A stretch of DNA of 64,000 bases from Roseiarcus sp963742305. Its GTDB lineage: Bacteria; Pseudomonadota; Alphaproteobacteria; Rhizobiales; Beijerinckiaceae. The stretch covers positions 38,144 to 102,143 of the forward strand of contig CAVULN010000037.1 in the NCBI GenBank assembly GCA_963742305.1. Direction: 5' to 3'. A model generated the notes under the pieces. The model did not search any database, had not been told where the DNA came from, and worked only from the letters and a program-made list of their open reading frames with translations. The position numbers and the translations under genes were made by a program. Every line of letters starts with the position of its first letter. Position 1 is the stretch's first letter. This document shows, piece after piece, positions 16,699 through 25,310 of this stretch.

Positions 16699-18320
16699 TG
16701 GCCGGCCTCCGCCTTCAGCTTGAAGCGCTGAATTTTCCCGGTCGCGGTCTTCGGCAAGGCGTCGATGAAGACGATCGAGCGAGGATATTTGTAGGGAGCG
16801 ATGGTCGCCTTGACGTGATCCTGCAGGCGCTTGGCCGTCTCGGGCGATCGCCCGGCGCCTCCCTTCAGCACGACATACGCCTGCACGATCTCGCCGCGGT
16901 CGGGGTCGGGCGCGCCGACCACCGCGCATTCGGCGATCTCGGGATGCGCGAGCAGCGCGGCCTCGACCTCGGGCCCGGCGATGTTGTAACCGGAGGAAAT
17001 GATCATGTCGTCGCTGCGCGCGGCGAAATGGAAGTAGCCTTCGGCGTCCTGCCAGAAGGAGTCCCCGGTCAAATTCCACCCGTCGCGGACATAGGCCTTC
17101 TGGCGCGGGTCGGCGAGATAGCGGCACCCGGTCGGGCCGCGCACCGCGAGGCTGCCGACAGTCTCCCGCTCGACCTCGTTCATGTTTTCGTCGACGATTT
17201 TGGCTTCGTATCCTCCTACCGGCTTGCCGGTGCAGGCCGGCCGTGAATCGCCGAAGCGGTTGGAGATGAAGATGTGGAGCATCTCGGTCGAGCCAATGCC
17301 GTCGAGCATCGGCTTGCCGGTCTTGGCCAGCCACGCCTCATAGACCGGCGCCGGCAGCGTCTCGCCCGCCGAGACCGCGGCGCGCAGCGAGGAAAGATCG
17401 GCCCCCTTGTCCATCGCCGCCAGCATGGCGCGATAGGCGGTGGGCGAGGTGAAGCAAATGGTCGCCTTATATTTCTGGATGATCTCGATCATGTTCGGGG
17501 GCGAGGCGGTCTCCAGCAAGGTCGCGGCGGCGCCGAACCGGAGCGGAAAGATTGCGAGGCCGCCAAGGCCGAACGTGAATGCGATCGGCGGCGAGCCGAC
17601 GAAGACGTCGTCAGCCGTGACGTTCAGCACTTCCCTGGCGTAACCGTCGGCGACGATCAGCAGGTCGCGATGAAAATGCACGGTCGCCTTGGGTTCGCCG
17701 GTGGTCCCCGAGGTGAAGCCGAGGAGCGCCACGTCGTCGCGATAGGTCTGAACCGCATCGAAGCGCACCGGCTTGTCGAGCGCGATCCGGTCGAGTTCGG
17801 CGTCGTGATTGGCCGTGCCGTCGAAGCCGATCACCTTTTTCAAGAATGCGCTGTGCTTGGCGCAGGCGACGAGTTCGTCCATCAGCCGCGTGTCGCACAG
17901 CGCCAGCGAAATTTCGGCCTTGTCGACGATCTTCTTAAGCTCGCCCGCCCGCAGCATCGGCATGGTGTTGACCACCACCGCGCCAGCCTTGGTGGCGGCG
18001 AGCCAGCAGGCGACCAGGGCCGGATTGTTGGCGGAGCGGATCAGAACCCGCGCGCCGGGCTTAACGCCATAGTCTTCCGTCAGCGCATGGGCGATGCGGT
18101 TGGTCCAGTCGGCGAGCTCCTTGTAAGTACGGCGCCGCCCATTGCCGATCAGCGCGACATGATCGGCGAACCCTTTGTCGACCATGCGATCGGTCAGTTC
18201 GACCGCGGCGTTGAGGCGCTCCGGATATCCAAAGCCTGCGAGCGGAAGATCCGGCCATTGCTCCGGCGGCGGCAGCCTGTCCCGCGTGAAGGTGTCGGTG
18301 TGAGCCGTTGGTCCCAGCAT
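16695..18320 (-). CDS. 2-aminobenzoate-CoA ligase (anthranilate-CoA ligase)
   Basis: This 541-aa ANL-superfamily acyl-CoA synthetase has the phosphate loop GFTSGTTGEPKATVH (about residue 183), GSTEMLHIF, and a C-terminal A8/A10 part (SDDMIISSGYNIAGPEVE, then PKTATGKIQRFKLK with the catalytic Lys). The overall pattern, including WPDLPLAGFGYPERLNAA near the start, matches 2-aminobenzoate-CoA ligases and benzoate-CoA-ligase relatives. It would activate the anthranilate made by kynU. The start is ATG 18320 with GGGAGG 5 nt upstream; a more distal ATG (18341) lacks this. First gene of the kyn operon. Confidence 0.85.
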   Translation of the reverse strand: MLGPTAHTDTFTRDRLPPPEQWPDLPLAGFGYPERLNAAVELTDRMVDKGFADHVALIGNGRRRTYKELADWTNRIAHALTEDYGVKPGARVLIRSANNPALVACWLAATKAGAVVVNTMPMLRAGELKKIVDKAEISLALCDTRLMDELVACAKHSAFLKKVIGFDGTANHDAELDRIALDKPVRFDAVQTYRDDVALLGFTSGTTGEPKATVHFHRDLLIVADGYAREVLNVTADDVFVGSPPIAFTFGLGGLAIFPLRFGAAATLLETASPPNMIEIIQKYKATICFTSPTAYRAMLAAMDKGADLSSLRAAVSAGETLPAPVYEAWLAKTGKPMLDGIGSTEMLHIFISNRFGDSRPACTGKPVGGYEAKIVDENMNEVERETVGSLAVRGPTGCRYLADPRQKAYVRDGWNLTGDSFWQDAEGYFHFAARSDDMIISSGYNIAGPEVEAALLAHPEIAECAVVGAPDPDRGEIVQAYVVLKGGAGRSPETAKRLQDHVKATIAPYKYPRSIVFIDALPKTATGKIQRFKLKAEAGH

Positions 18321-18723
18321 GTCAGCCTCCCGACGCGGCATTTTTCGCAGTTGGCGGATGGCGATCGTTCACGCCATCCGAGCCGGCGAGCCGCCTCGCA
18401 TCCGGGGCTTCCGCCGCCGCGGCGCCGGCGCCAACGCCATCCGGATTGAAGTCCAAGCGTAGCGGTCGTGCGCGCCGCCAGCAAACAGGAAGTCCCGCGC
18501 AAGGGACGCAATCGAAGGCCCTTCAAATCGCCCTGCCACGAGATTCCGCCCTGGGGCAACTTTGCACTTTCGTTCTGGAAGATGCTCAAATGTTCGAAGA
18601 CTAGCGCCAGACGATGGCGCCGGCCTCGGACCGGCGCATCATTTCAGGACAATTTCCCGGTCGCGCGGGTTGCGGGTTCCCGGATTTCACGCCAGAGTGC
18701 GGGCCGTCAGGGAGGGAGCGCCA
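18321..18723. other. Divergent intergenic region (ligase / PQQ dehydrogenase) with one hairpin
   Basis: This 403-bp region has no convincing gene. At 18613-18640 there is a hairpin with arms GATG/CGCCGG and CCGGCG/CATC (10 bp with one bulged G, 7-nt loop), 83 bp before the dehydrogenase ATG. It could act in the mRNA leader or terminate an upstream transcript. No recognisable sigma-70 boxes or known riboswitch were seen. Confidence 0.45.
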
Positions 18724-20460
18724 ATGTCAAAAAACATCGCCAAACCGCTTTTGCTTGGATCGATCTGCGCCGCTGCGATTGTAGCGGCCGGGATGGCAAA
18801 CGCCCAGGAAGTCAAGAACGCGTCAAGTTCGATGGCGGCGACTGCCGCGATCACCCCGGTTACTCAACAGCAGCTCAACAACGCCCACAAGGACGGGGCA
18901 AATTTCCTTCAAACCAACGCCAATTACGACCAGACGCGCTTCTATCCGAATGCGCAGATCAACCGCGGCAACGTGTCGCATCTTCACCCCGCCTGGATCT
19001 TCTCCACCGAGGTCAAGGAATCGCTCGAGACGTCGCCGATCATCGTCAACGGCGTCATGTATGTCACCACGTCGTACAGCCACGTCTATGCGCTCGACGC
19101 CAAGACCGGGGCAGAAATCTGGCACTTCAAGCCTAAGCTCGGCCCGGTCACGACGTTCTGCTGCGGCCCCAACAACCGCGGGGTCGCCGTCTATGACGAC
19201 AAGGTCTATGTCGGCACCCTCGACGCCAAGCTGGTCGCGCTCGACGCCAAGACCGGCTCCATCGTCTGGGAGGCGCAGGTCGGCGATCCCGAGAAAGGCT
19301 ACAGCGAGACCATGGCGCCGACCGCCGTCGACGGCAAAATCCTGATCGGCACCAACGGCGGCGAGTACGGCATCCGCGGCTTCGTCAAGGCCTACGACGC
19401 CAAGGACGGCAAGCTGCTCTGGACGTTCGACACCATCCCGGAGAACTCGGTCGGCGTCTGGGCGACCACCGACGCCACCGGGCGCGACATGCATCGCGAC
19501 ATTGCCGCCGAGAAGGCGGCGCTCGAGAAGAACGGCGATCCCTACAAGACGCTGGGCGGCGGCGTATGGCAGAATCCGTCGATCGATCTCGCGACCAAGC
19601 GCATCTACTTCGTCGTCGGCAATCCCTCGCCCGATCTCGATGGCTCGGTGCGGCCGGGCGACAATCTCTATACCGACTCTCTCGTCTCGCTCGACCTGGA
19701 CACCGGCAAATACGTTTGCCATTTCCAGTATATCGCCCATGACGTCTGGGACCTCGACGCGGTGAGCCCGACCGTGCTGGTCAACGCGACGGACAAGTCC
19801 GGCAAGATGGTTCCAGCGGTTCTGCACGCCGGCAAGACCGGCTACATCTATGTGCACGACCGCAAGGACTGCAGCCTCATCCGCTATTCCGAACCGATGG
19901 TGGATCAGAAGGGCCGGTGGACGTTGCCGACCCCGACGAAGCCGCTCGATCCCGATGCCGCGCGCATGTTCCCGGGGGCCAATGGCGGCGTCGAGTGGTC
20001 GCCGATCTCGACCGATCCGAACCACGGCATGGCCTATGCGATCAACCTCCATCAGCCGATGACCTACACCGTCGCCAACGCTCCCTATCCGGATGGGAAG
20101 CTGTGGCTCGGCGGCGCGTTCACGATCATCCCGGGCGAAGCGAGCTTCGGCAATGTCACCGCGGTCGACTACAACAACGGGAAGATCCTCTGGCAGGTCA
20201 AGACGCCGGAGCCGATGATCGGCGGCTCTCTCGCCACTGCCGGCGGCCTTCTGTTCACCGGCGAAGCCAACGGCTGGTTCAAGGCGTATAACACGGCCAA
20301 CGGCAAGGTGCTGTGGCAGTTCCAGACCGGCGCCGGCGTCAACGCGCCGCCGTCTTCCTACATGGTCGGCGGCAAGCAATATGTCGTCGTCGGTTCGGGC
20401 GGCAACGCCCAGATCAATTCCAAGCGCGGCAACGCCATCATCGCCTTCACGATCGAGTAA
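18724..20460 (+). CDS. PQQ-dependent alcohol dehydrogenase with lanthanide-type active site
   Basis: This 578-aa periplasmic quinoprotein has a signal peptide (residues 1-27, ending ANAQE). It shows beta-propeller tryptophan-docking repeats such as DAKTGAEIWHF, DAKTGSIVWEA and NNGKILWQV, and the adjacent cysteines Cys146-Cys147 (FCCGPNN) that form the vicinal disulfide over PQQ. The catalytic Asp343 lies in HDVWDLDAV and is followed two residues later by Asp345. XoxF/ExaF/PedH enzymes have this extra Asp as a lanthanide ligand, whereas Ca-dependent MxaF has Ala. There is no C-terminal heme domain; a separate cytochrome follows. The start is ATG 18724 with GGAGGGAG upstream. Whether it prefers methanol, ethanol or another alcohol cannot be told. 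Confidence 0.92.
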   Translation: MSKNIAKPLLLGSICAAAIVAAGMANAQEVKNASSSMAATAAITPVTQQQLNNAHKDGANFLQTNANYDQTRFYPNAQINRGNVSHLHPAWIFSTEVKESLETSPIIVNGVMYVTTSYSHVYALDAKTGAEIWHFKPKLGPVTTFCCGPNNRGVAVYDDKVYVGTLDAKLVALDAKTGSIVWEAQVGDPEKGYSETMAPTAVDGKILIGTNGGEYGIRGFVKAYDAKDGKLLWTFDTIPENSVGVWATTDATGRDMHRDIAAEKAALEKNGDPYKTLGGGVWQNPSIDLATKRIYFVVGNPSPDLDGSVRPGDNLYTDSLVSLDLDTGKYVCHFQYIAHDVWDLDAVSPTVLVNATDKSGKMVPAVLHAGKTGYIYVHDRKDCSLIRYSEPMVDQKGRWTLPTPTKPLDPDAARMFPGANGGVEWSPISTDPNHGMAYAINLHQPMTYTVANAPYPDGKLWLGGAFTIIPGEASFGNVTAVDYNNGKILWQVKTPEPMIGGSLATAGGLLFTGEANGWFKAYNTANGKVLWQFQTGAGVNAPPSSYMVGGKQYVVVGSGGNAQINSKRGNAIIAFTIE

Positions 20461-20485
20461 AGGCTCCCGCTTTCGTCGGCCGTTT

Positions 20486-20509
20486 CCCCCCGGATCCAAG
20501 TCCGGGGGG
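20486..20509 (+). terminator. Strong rho-independent-like terminator after the PQQ dehydrogenase
   Basis: CCCCCCGGA-TCCAAG-TCCGGGGGG is a perfect 9-bp GC stem with a 6-nt loop starting 26 bp after the stop. A short CTTTTCGTTT tract begins several bases downstream. It would separate the dehydrogenase from the cytochrome gene, or attenuate read-through into it. Confidence 0.7.
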
Positions 20510-20588
20510 CGGCGGCCTTTTCGTTTGACCTTAAGCGATCACCGCGCGCGAACGGGCGCGATGTTGGCGCAGCGAAGGAAGCTCTCTC

Positions 20589-21149
20589 ATGTTGCGTAGC
20601 GTTGCTGTGGCCGCGCTCCTAGCCGGCGCGACCGCCGCTTGGGCGGATTCGATCGAAGAAAAGGCGGCGCTCTGCGGCGCGTGCCACGGCATCAACGGCG
20701 TGCCTGAAGACCCGACGACGCCCATTATCTGGGGCCAGAACGCGGGCTATCTCTATCTGCAGTTCCGCGATTTCCAGAAGGGCGCGCGAAAGGACTATCG
20801 GATGACGCCGATTGCCCAATTCGTAGTCAAACAGGACGCGCTGGCGCTCGCCGAATATTTCGCCGCCAAGCCCTGGCCGAAGACCGGCGCGCCCAGCGCC
20901 TCCAAAGCGGACACCGCGCTTGCGATGACGGCGATCAACTCGGTAGTGTGCACCAGCTGCCACTTGGAGCAGTTCCAGGGCAATTCATCCATCCCGCGGC
21001 TCGCAGGCCAGGAACGCGATTATCTCGCCAAGACGATGACGGATTTCCGGACTCGCACCCGCGCCAACAATCCCGGCATGTCCGACCTCATACACACCGT
21101 CACGCCCGAACAGCAAACTGCGATCGCCGCCTATTTGGCTGGGCTTTAG
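20589..21149 (+). CDS. Diheme cytochrome c (c4-like), likely electron acceptor of the PQQ dehydrogenase
   Basis: This 186-aa protein has a signal peptide (MLRSVAVAALLAGATAAWA) and two c-type heme motifs, CGACH (about residues 29-33) and CTSCH (about 120-124). Each is followed by an axial-Met-containing stretch (YRMTPIA, NPGMSDL). The two-domain pattern matches cytochrome c4/c553-like proteins. Its position 129 bp after the dehydrogenase suggests it takes electrons from PQQH2 in the periplasm. XoxG partners are usually monoheme, so this partner would be atypical. Confidence 0.88.
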   Translation: MLRSVAVAALLAGATAAWADSIEEKAALCGACHGINGVPEDPTTPIIWGQNAGYLYLQFRDFQKGARKDYRMTPIAQFVVKQDALALAEYFAAKPWPKTGAPSASKADTALAMTAINSVVCTSCHLEQFQGNSSIPRLAGQERDYLAKTMTDFRTRTRANNPGMSDLIHTVTPEQQTAIAAYLAGL

Positions 21150-21532
21150 AGTCGAAACCAAATCGTGTGGTTGCGCCGGTGGGGGATTGCTGCCGCGCGA
21201 AGACGGCACGGTGGACGGCCGCAATGCGGCAATCTCGGATCGAGACGGATGGGCGTCTGCGCTTTTGTGGGAACGCAGGTGTCCTCAATCGTCACACATA
21301 AAACAAGCGTTCCGTGCGCCACGCCTTGCCGCGACAAAACGCCGCACCCACGGAATTCGACAGAGAGACGAAACCGCGGTAACATTGTAACTTAAATATA
21401 GTTTGCGCTCATGATTGGTGGCGCAAGATCTTCGACGCTTTGCCGGTCACCTGTTGGTTCCTGGTCACCCGGGATAATGTCGGCAAACGGGTGATCTGAT
21501 GTTTCTGCCGATAATTCCTCGGGAGGAACCTC
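21150..21532. other. Intergenic region, AT-richer, with an inverted repeat upstream of the Cache gene
   Basis: This 383-bp region has no supported gene. TCACCCG at 21465-21471 and CGGGTGA at 21488-21494 form a 7-bp inverted repeat with a 16-nt spacer, 39 bp before the next start. It could be an operator or a leader hairpin. A good ribosome site (CGGGAGGAA) follows just before 21533. Confidence 0.4.
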
Positions 21533-22054
21533 ATGCGCGTGAAACAATCGGTTCTCGGGATCCTTGCGGCCGCAGCGCTCGTCGTTACCGGCGTATTGGC
21601 GCCGAGCATTGGCGTCGCCCAGGATGGCAAAGTGAAGACGGCGATGGAGCTCTTGAGGTCAATGGCGGATAAACTAGGTCCGCCAAAGATCGAAGGAATG
21701 GATACTGTCGCGGGGAAGAAGGTGCCCGTAATTTATTTTGGCTCAACCAAGATGAACAACAATTTTTCACTTGTCGACGACGTCGTGAAGCAAGCAGGCG
21801 GGACAGCCACAATCTTCGTAAAGAATGGTGACGAATTCGTCCGCGTTGCTACGAACGTGAAGAAGGACGACGGTTCGCGAGCCATTGGAACGATTCTTGA
21901 TCCGAAAGGAAAAGCAATCGCGTCTATCCGGAAAAACGAGGCCTTCTATGGAGATGTCGATATTCTAGGCAAACCTTACGTGACGGGATATGAACCAATA
22001 CGAGATTCGTCGAAAGGAATTATCGGGATATACTATGTTGGGTATTTGAAGTAG
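21533..22054 (+). CDS. Secreted stand-alone Cache-domain protein
   Basis: This 173-aa protein has a signal peptide (residues 1-29, ending SIGVA). Its single Cache_3/Cache_2-like sensory domain contains TATIFVKNGDEFVRVATNVKK, GTILDPKGKA, YGDVDILGKPYVTGYEPI and IGIYYVG. Such domains normally form the extracellular part of chemoreceptors and histidine kinases; here there is no signalling domain or second membrane helix, so it would be a free periplasmic ligand binder. Base composition is visibly less GC-rich than its neighbours (many AAA, ATT, GAT codons), suggesting acquisition. A perfect Shine-Dalgarno precedes the ATG. Confidence 0.78.
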   Translation: MRVKQSVLGILAAAALVVTGVLAPSIGVAQDGKVKTAMELLRSMADKLGPPKIEGMDTVAGKKVPVIYFGSTKMNNNFSLVDDVVKQAGGTATIFVKNGDEFVRVATNVKKDDGSRAIGTILDPKGKAIASIRKNEAFYGDVDILGKPYVTGYEPIRDSSKGIIGIYYVGYLK

Positions 22055-22155
22055 GCGGTCTAACAATAGCATACGGACACCTACCGATCCGCCGCCGGCT
22101 CAACCCTGAGGGGTGTGCAGCGTCTTCGCGTCCCAGAAGCGGGCCGGCGGTGATT

Positions 22156-23037
22156 TCAGGTTTCGGCGCAGCGGGTTCTCATCGCTCCAGTAGCTTTGCC
22201 GCCTGCTCGTGCACGAAGCTCGCGGGCAATGTCGGCCGCGGTCTTGCCGCGATCGTCCTTGAGATCGAGCGCGGCGCCGTGCTCGATGAGCGTCTTGATC
22301 GTGGCGTCGACGTCGTCAACTCCGGCGGAGGCATTGTAGCCCGCCGCCCACATCAGCGCCGTGAGGCCGTGGGCGTAGCGGCGGTTGACGTCGACGCCGG
22401 CTTCGAGCAGCAGCGCGACCACCGAGGCGTAGCCTTGAGCGGCGGCGTAAACGATCGCGGCCGCGCCGTCGTCGTCGAGCGCATTGGGATCGGCGCCATG
22501 CTTGAGCAGCCGCTCGACGCTGTCCGGCGAACCATTGTAGGCGGACGCAGCGAGCGGACCCAGCCCCTTCCGGCCAGGAAGGTTGGGATCGGCGCCGTGA
22601 TCGAGCAGGAGCGCAATCGCCGGGCCGCGATCCTGCTCGGCGGCGGTGAACAGAGGCGTCGAGCCGTCGATCGCGCGCGCGTTCACGTTCGCGCCCAGCT
22701 CGAGCAGCAGGGCAATCATCCCCAGCTTGTTCGCTTCGGCCGCCACGGCGAGCGCGGTCTTGCCCTCGCGGTCTTTCGCGTCGACCGCCGCGCCGCGATC
22801 GATGAGCGTGCGCGCTTCCGGCTCGCAGCCGGACCGGGCGGCGGCGAACAGGAGCGTCGTCGCCTGATACGGTTCGCCGTCATGAAGCATCCGCACGGAC
22901 TGTGCGATGTCGGCGCAGCGGTCCGCGGGGCGTGCAGCGCCCGCGCTCGCAAGAAACGCGACGCCCGAGAGCGCAACGAACAGAAGAGGCGTCGACCGGC
23001 GTCGCATCGGCCTTTCTTTCATGGCGGCGCGCGTCAC
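22156..23037 (-). CDS. Secreted ankyrin-repeat protein
   Basis: This 293-aa protein has an N-terminal signal peptide (RRRSTPLLFVALSGVAFLASAG) and about six ankyrin repeats from residue about 58 (TTLLFAAARSG, GKTALAVAAEANK, GSTPLFTAAEQD, GLGPLAASAYNG and so on), each ending in a GADPN/GAAVD-type turn. The GTG at 23037 overlaps the asparaginase stop as GTGA; an internal ATG at 23022 is an alternative start. Probably a periplasmic interaction protein; the partner is unknown. Translationally coupled to the asparaginase gene. Confidence 0.85.
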   Translation of the reverse strand: MTRAAMKERPMRRRSTPLLFVALSGVAFLASAGAARPADRCADIAQSVRMLHDGEPYQATTLLFAAARSGCEPEARTLIDRGAAVDAKDREGKTALAVAAEANKLGMIALLLELGANVNARAIDGSTPLFTAAEQDRGPAIALLLDHGADPNLPGRKGLGPLAASAYNGSPDSVERLLKHGADPNALDDDGAAAIVYAAAQGYASVVALLLEAGVDVNRRYAHGLTALMWAAGYNASAGVDDVDATIKTLIEHGAALDLKDDRGKTAADIARELRARAGGKATGAMRTRCAET

Positions 23038-24038
23038 GCCAGCGGGCCCGCGGGACAGAGGCGCCCGATTTCGGCGCCGTTCCAGTTCAAGAGCCGCGGC
23101 GAGACGAAGCGCGCAAGACGCGCTTCGGTCTCGTCGCCGAAACCGCCCAAGCGCTGGATCAGCGCTGCGATCATCACCTGCGCCGCGCGCCCCGCCCCGT
23201 CGTCTGCCTTGACCGCAAGACCGAGGCCCGCTTCGGGAAGCGCGGCGCAGATGACGCCTTCCGCCCCCGACTTGATGAACGCGCGGGGTCCAAGAAGGCT
23301 CATCAGCTCGGTGTCGAAGCGGCCCTTGCCCGCGACGGTCGCCGGATGCGCCGCGACGCAGGCACGAATGCGCGCCGCCGCGTTGCGGCGCTCATGCGCC
23401 ATCCCCTGGCCCGTCCCGAGGCGCGCGAAGCCTCGGGCAAGCGCGGCGAGCGGCTGGGCGTAAGTGGGGATGGAGCACCCGTCGACGCCGCGCATCTCCT
23501 CACCCAGGGGGGCGCCGGTCATCGCCTCGATCGCCGCTGTGACCTCTCGCTGCACAGGATGGTCCGGCGCGACATAGCCGGTGGGATCCACTCCCATGGC
23601 TGAGGCCAGACAGATGAAGCCCGCATGCTTGCCCGAGCAGTTGTTGTGCAGGGCGTTCGGCGTTCTCCCGGAGCGCGCCAGCGCCCGCGCTTCCGCTTCG
23701 CCAAGCGGCCAATGAACACCGCATTCCAGAACGCGCTCGTCGAATCCGGCCCTGGCGAGCATCGAGCGCGCCGTCGCGACATGGTCCTCGCCGCCCGAAT
23801 GAGACGCGCAGGCGAGCGCGATCTCCTTGTCGCTCAGACCGAACCGGCCGGCGGCGCCGCTTTCGAGGAGCGGCAGCGCCTGCAGCGCCTTGACGGCCGA
23901 GCGCGGGTAGACCGCCCGCCCGGCGTCGCCGAACGCCATCACCACCCGGCCGTCCGCATCGACGACGACGCCGGCGCCGCGATGGGCGGATTCGATCCGT
24001 TTCCCCCGCGTGGCCTCGACGACTGCCGGATTCGCCAT
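23034..24038 (-). CDS. L-asparaginase II family protein (Rhizobium ReAII type)
   Basis: This 334-aa protein belongs to the thermolabile asparaginase family PF06089. Diagnostic stretches are YPRSAVKALQALPLLESGAA (SxxK pair, about residues 46-49), CASHSGGEDHVA, CGVHWPLGE, NNCSGKHAGF (about 132-141) and GVDGCSIPTY. ReAII-type enzymes use a Ser-Lys tandem rather than the Thr nucleophile of the classical family. It would hydrolyse asparagine to aspartate and ammonia. The ankyrin gene follows with a 4-bp overlap. Confidence 0.92.
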   Translation of the reverse strand: MANPAVVEATRGKRIESAHRGAGVVVDADGRVVMAFGDAGRAVYPRSAVKALQALPLLESGAAGRFGLSDKEIALACASHSGGEDHVATARSMLARAGFDERVLECGVHWPLGEAEARALARSGRTPNALHNNCSGKHAGFICLASAMGVDPTGYVAPDHPVQREVTAAIEAMTGAPLGEEMRGVDGCSIPTYAQPLAALARGFARLGTGQGMAHERRNAAARIRACVAAHPATVAGKGRFDTELMSLLGPRAFIKSGAEGVICAALPEAGLGLAVKADDGAGRAAQVMIAALIQRLGGFGDETEARLARFVSPRLLNWNGAEIGRLCPAGPLA

Positions 24039-24154
24039 AAGACCTTTCTCCAGAGCAGGACAAGGCTCCGACGCAACGGATCATCGGCCGGCGACTTCCC
24101 AGCTCTCATCCGTTCGCCTACCAATAGGTTTGCCCTACACAAGGAAAAAAGAGA

Positions 24155-24877
24155 ATGCAGGTTCGCGACGTCATGACCCATGGCGTGATCGGGGTCGCCA
24201 GAGACACGAGCGTCGCCGATGCGGTCGAGACAATGTTGCGCTCGCACGTCAGCGCGCTGTTCGTCTTCGACGCCAAGAAAGAGCTGATCGGCGTGGTGAG
24301 CGAGGGCGACCTCCTTCGTCGTAGCGAGCTTGGCAGCGAGCGCAAGCGGCCCCGCTGGCTCGACTTCCTGCTCGGCGGCGGGCGCCTCGCCGAGACTTAC
24401 GCGCACGAGCACGGACGCAAGATCGAGGAAGTCATGACCGGCGACGTCGAGACGATTCCTGAAGACGCCGAGCTCGGCGAGGCGGTTGACCGAATGATCC
24501 GCCGCCACATCAAGCGCCTGCCGGTCGTGCGGGGAGAGACCGTGGTCGGCGTGATTGCGCGCTCCGACCTGCTCAAGGGGCTTCTGGCCGCGACTTCGGC
24601 CTCGAAGGGCCCGCATTCCGACGCAGAGATCAAGGCCGCCATCCAGGCCGAGCTCGACAAGCTCGACTGGGCGCCGCGCGCGAGCGTGCGCGTCGAGGTC
24701 AAGAGCGGCGTTGTCACCTTCACCGGCGCGATCACCGACGAAAGGCTGCGCGCCGGCCTCAAGGTCATCGCAGAGAACACCCCCGGTTGCGCCGCCGTCC
24801 ACGATCACATGGCCTGGGTCGAGCCGAACTCGGGATATTTCATGCTATCGCCGGAAGACGAGGGAAACTCGACCTGA
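24155..24877 (+). CDS. CBS-pair plus BON domain protein
   Basis: This 240-aa protein has CBS 1 (MQVRDVMTHGVIGVARDTSV, residues 1-60) and CBS 2 (IEEVMTGDVETIPEDAELGE, about 88-145), followed by a BON domain (IKAAIQAELDKLDWA through VTFTGAITDERLRAGLKVIA, about 155-225). CBS pairs bind adenine nucleotides; BON domains bind membranes or phospholipids. This architecture recurs in alphaproteobacterial stress proteins. The ATG follows AAAAAAGAGA. Function is unproven; an energy-sensing membrane-stress role is inference. Confidence 0.88.
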   Translation: MQVRDVMTHGVIGVARDTSVADAVETMLRSHVSALFVFDAKKELIGVVSEGDLLRRSELGSERKRPRWLDFLLGGGRLAETYAHEHGRKIEEVMTGDVETIPEDAELGEAVDRMIRRHIKRLPVVRGETVVGVIARSDLLKGLLAATSASKGPHSDAEIKAAIQAELDKLDWAPRASVRVEVKSGVVTFTGAITDERLRAGLKVIAENTPGCAAVHDHMAWVEPNSGYFMLSPEDEGNST

Positions 24878-24953
24878 CGGGCGACCCGCGAGCGCGATCT
24901 TCGCAAGCCATCGACCGCCAGCCTTCGCGTCTGCCACAAGTCCGGGAAAGACA

Positions 24954-25310
24954 ATGATCAAAGCGGAATGGATCGCCGACGGCGTTTTGAAAGTCGTCGC
25001 GCCGGCGAAATTGCAGGCGGCCGATTTCGACGAACTGGCTGACGACATCGACCCCGTCATTCGCCGGAAAGGCCAGCTCAGGCTTCTGATCGACGCCTCG
25101 CGTTTGACCGGGTGGATGGATCTCGCCGCCCTCGAGAACCATGCCGCCTTCGTCAAATCGCACCAGCAGAAGGTCGACCGCATCGCCGTGATCGCGCCGC
25201 ACGAATGGCAGCATTGGCTGATCGGCGCGATCAGACTGTTCCTGCACCCGGAGATCAAACTCTTTCAGGGCGATCAGGAAGACGAGGCTGCCCGCTGGCT
25301 CAAGAGCTGA
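24954..25310 (+). CDS. SpoIIAA-like (STAS-fold) protein
   Basis: This 118-aa protein has the SpoIIAA-like/STAS pattern: IKAEWIADGVLKVVAPAKL, QLRLLIDASRLTGWMDLAAL and KVDRIAVIAPHEWQHWL. The family is linked to anti-sigma or lipid-binding STAS folds. The ATG is preceded by a weak site (GGGAAAG). It follows the CBS-BON gene by 76 bp on the same strand. Confidence 0.75.
   Translation: MIKAEWIADGVLKVVAPAKLQAADFDELADDIDPVIRRKGQLRLLIDASRLTGWMDLAALENHAAFVKSHQQKVDRIAVIAPHEWQHWLIGAIRLFLHPEIKLFQGDQEDEAARWLKS

Noticed and set aside
18823..20499. Minus-strand open frame of 558 codons
   Set aside because: Shadow of the PQQ dehydrogenase; composition Asp/Gly/Arg-rich and no start signal.
21488..21494. Riboswitch upstream of the Cache gene
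   Set aside because: Only a simple 7-bp inverted repeat is visible; no conserved riboswitch core was recognised.
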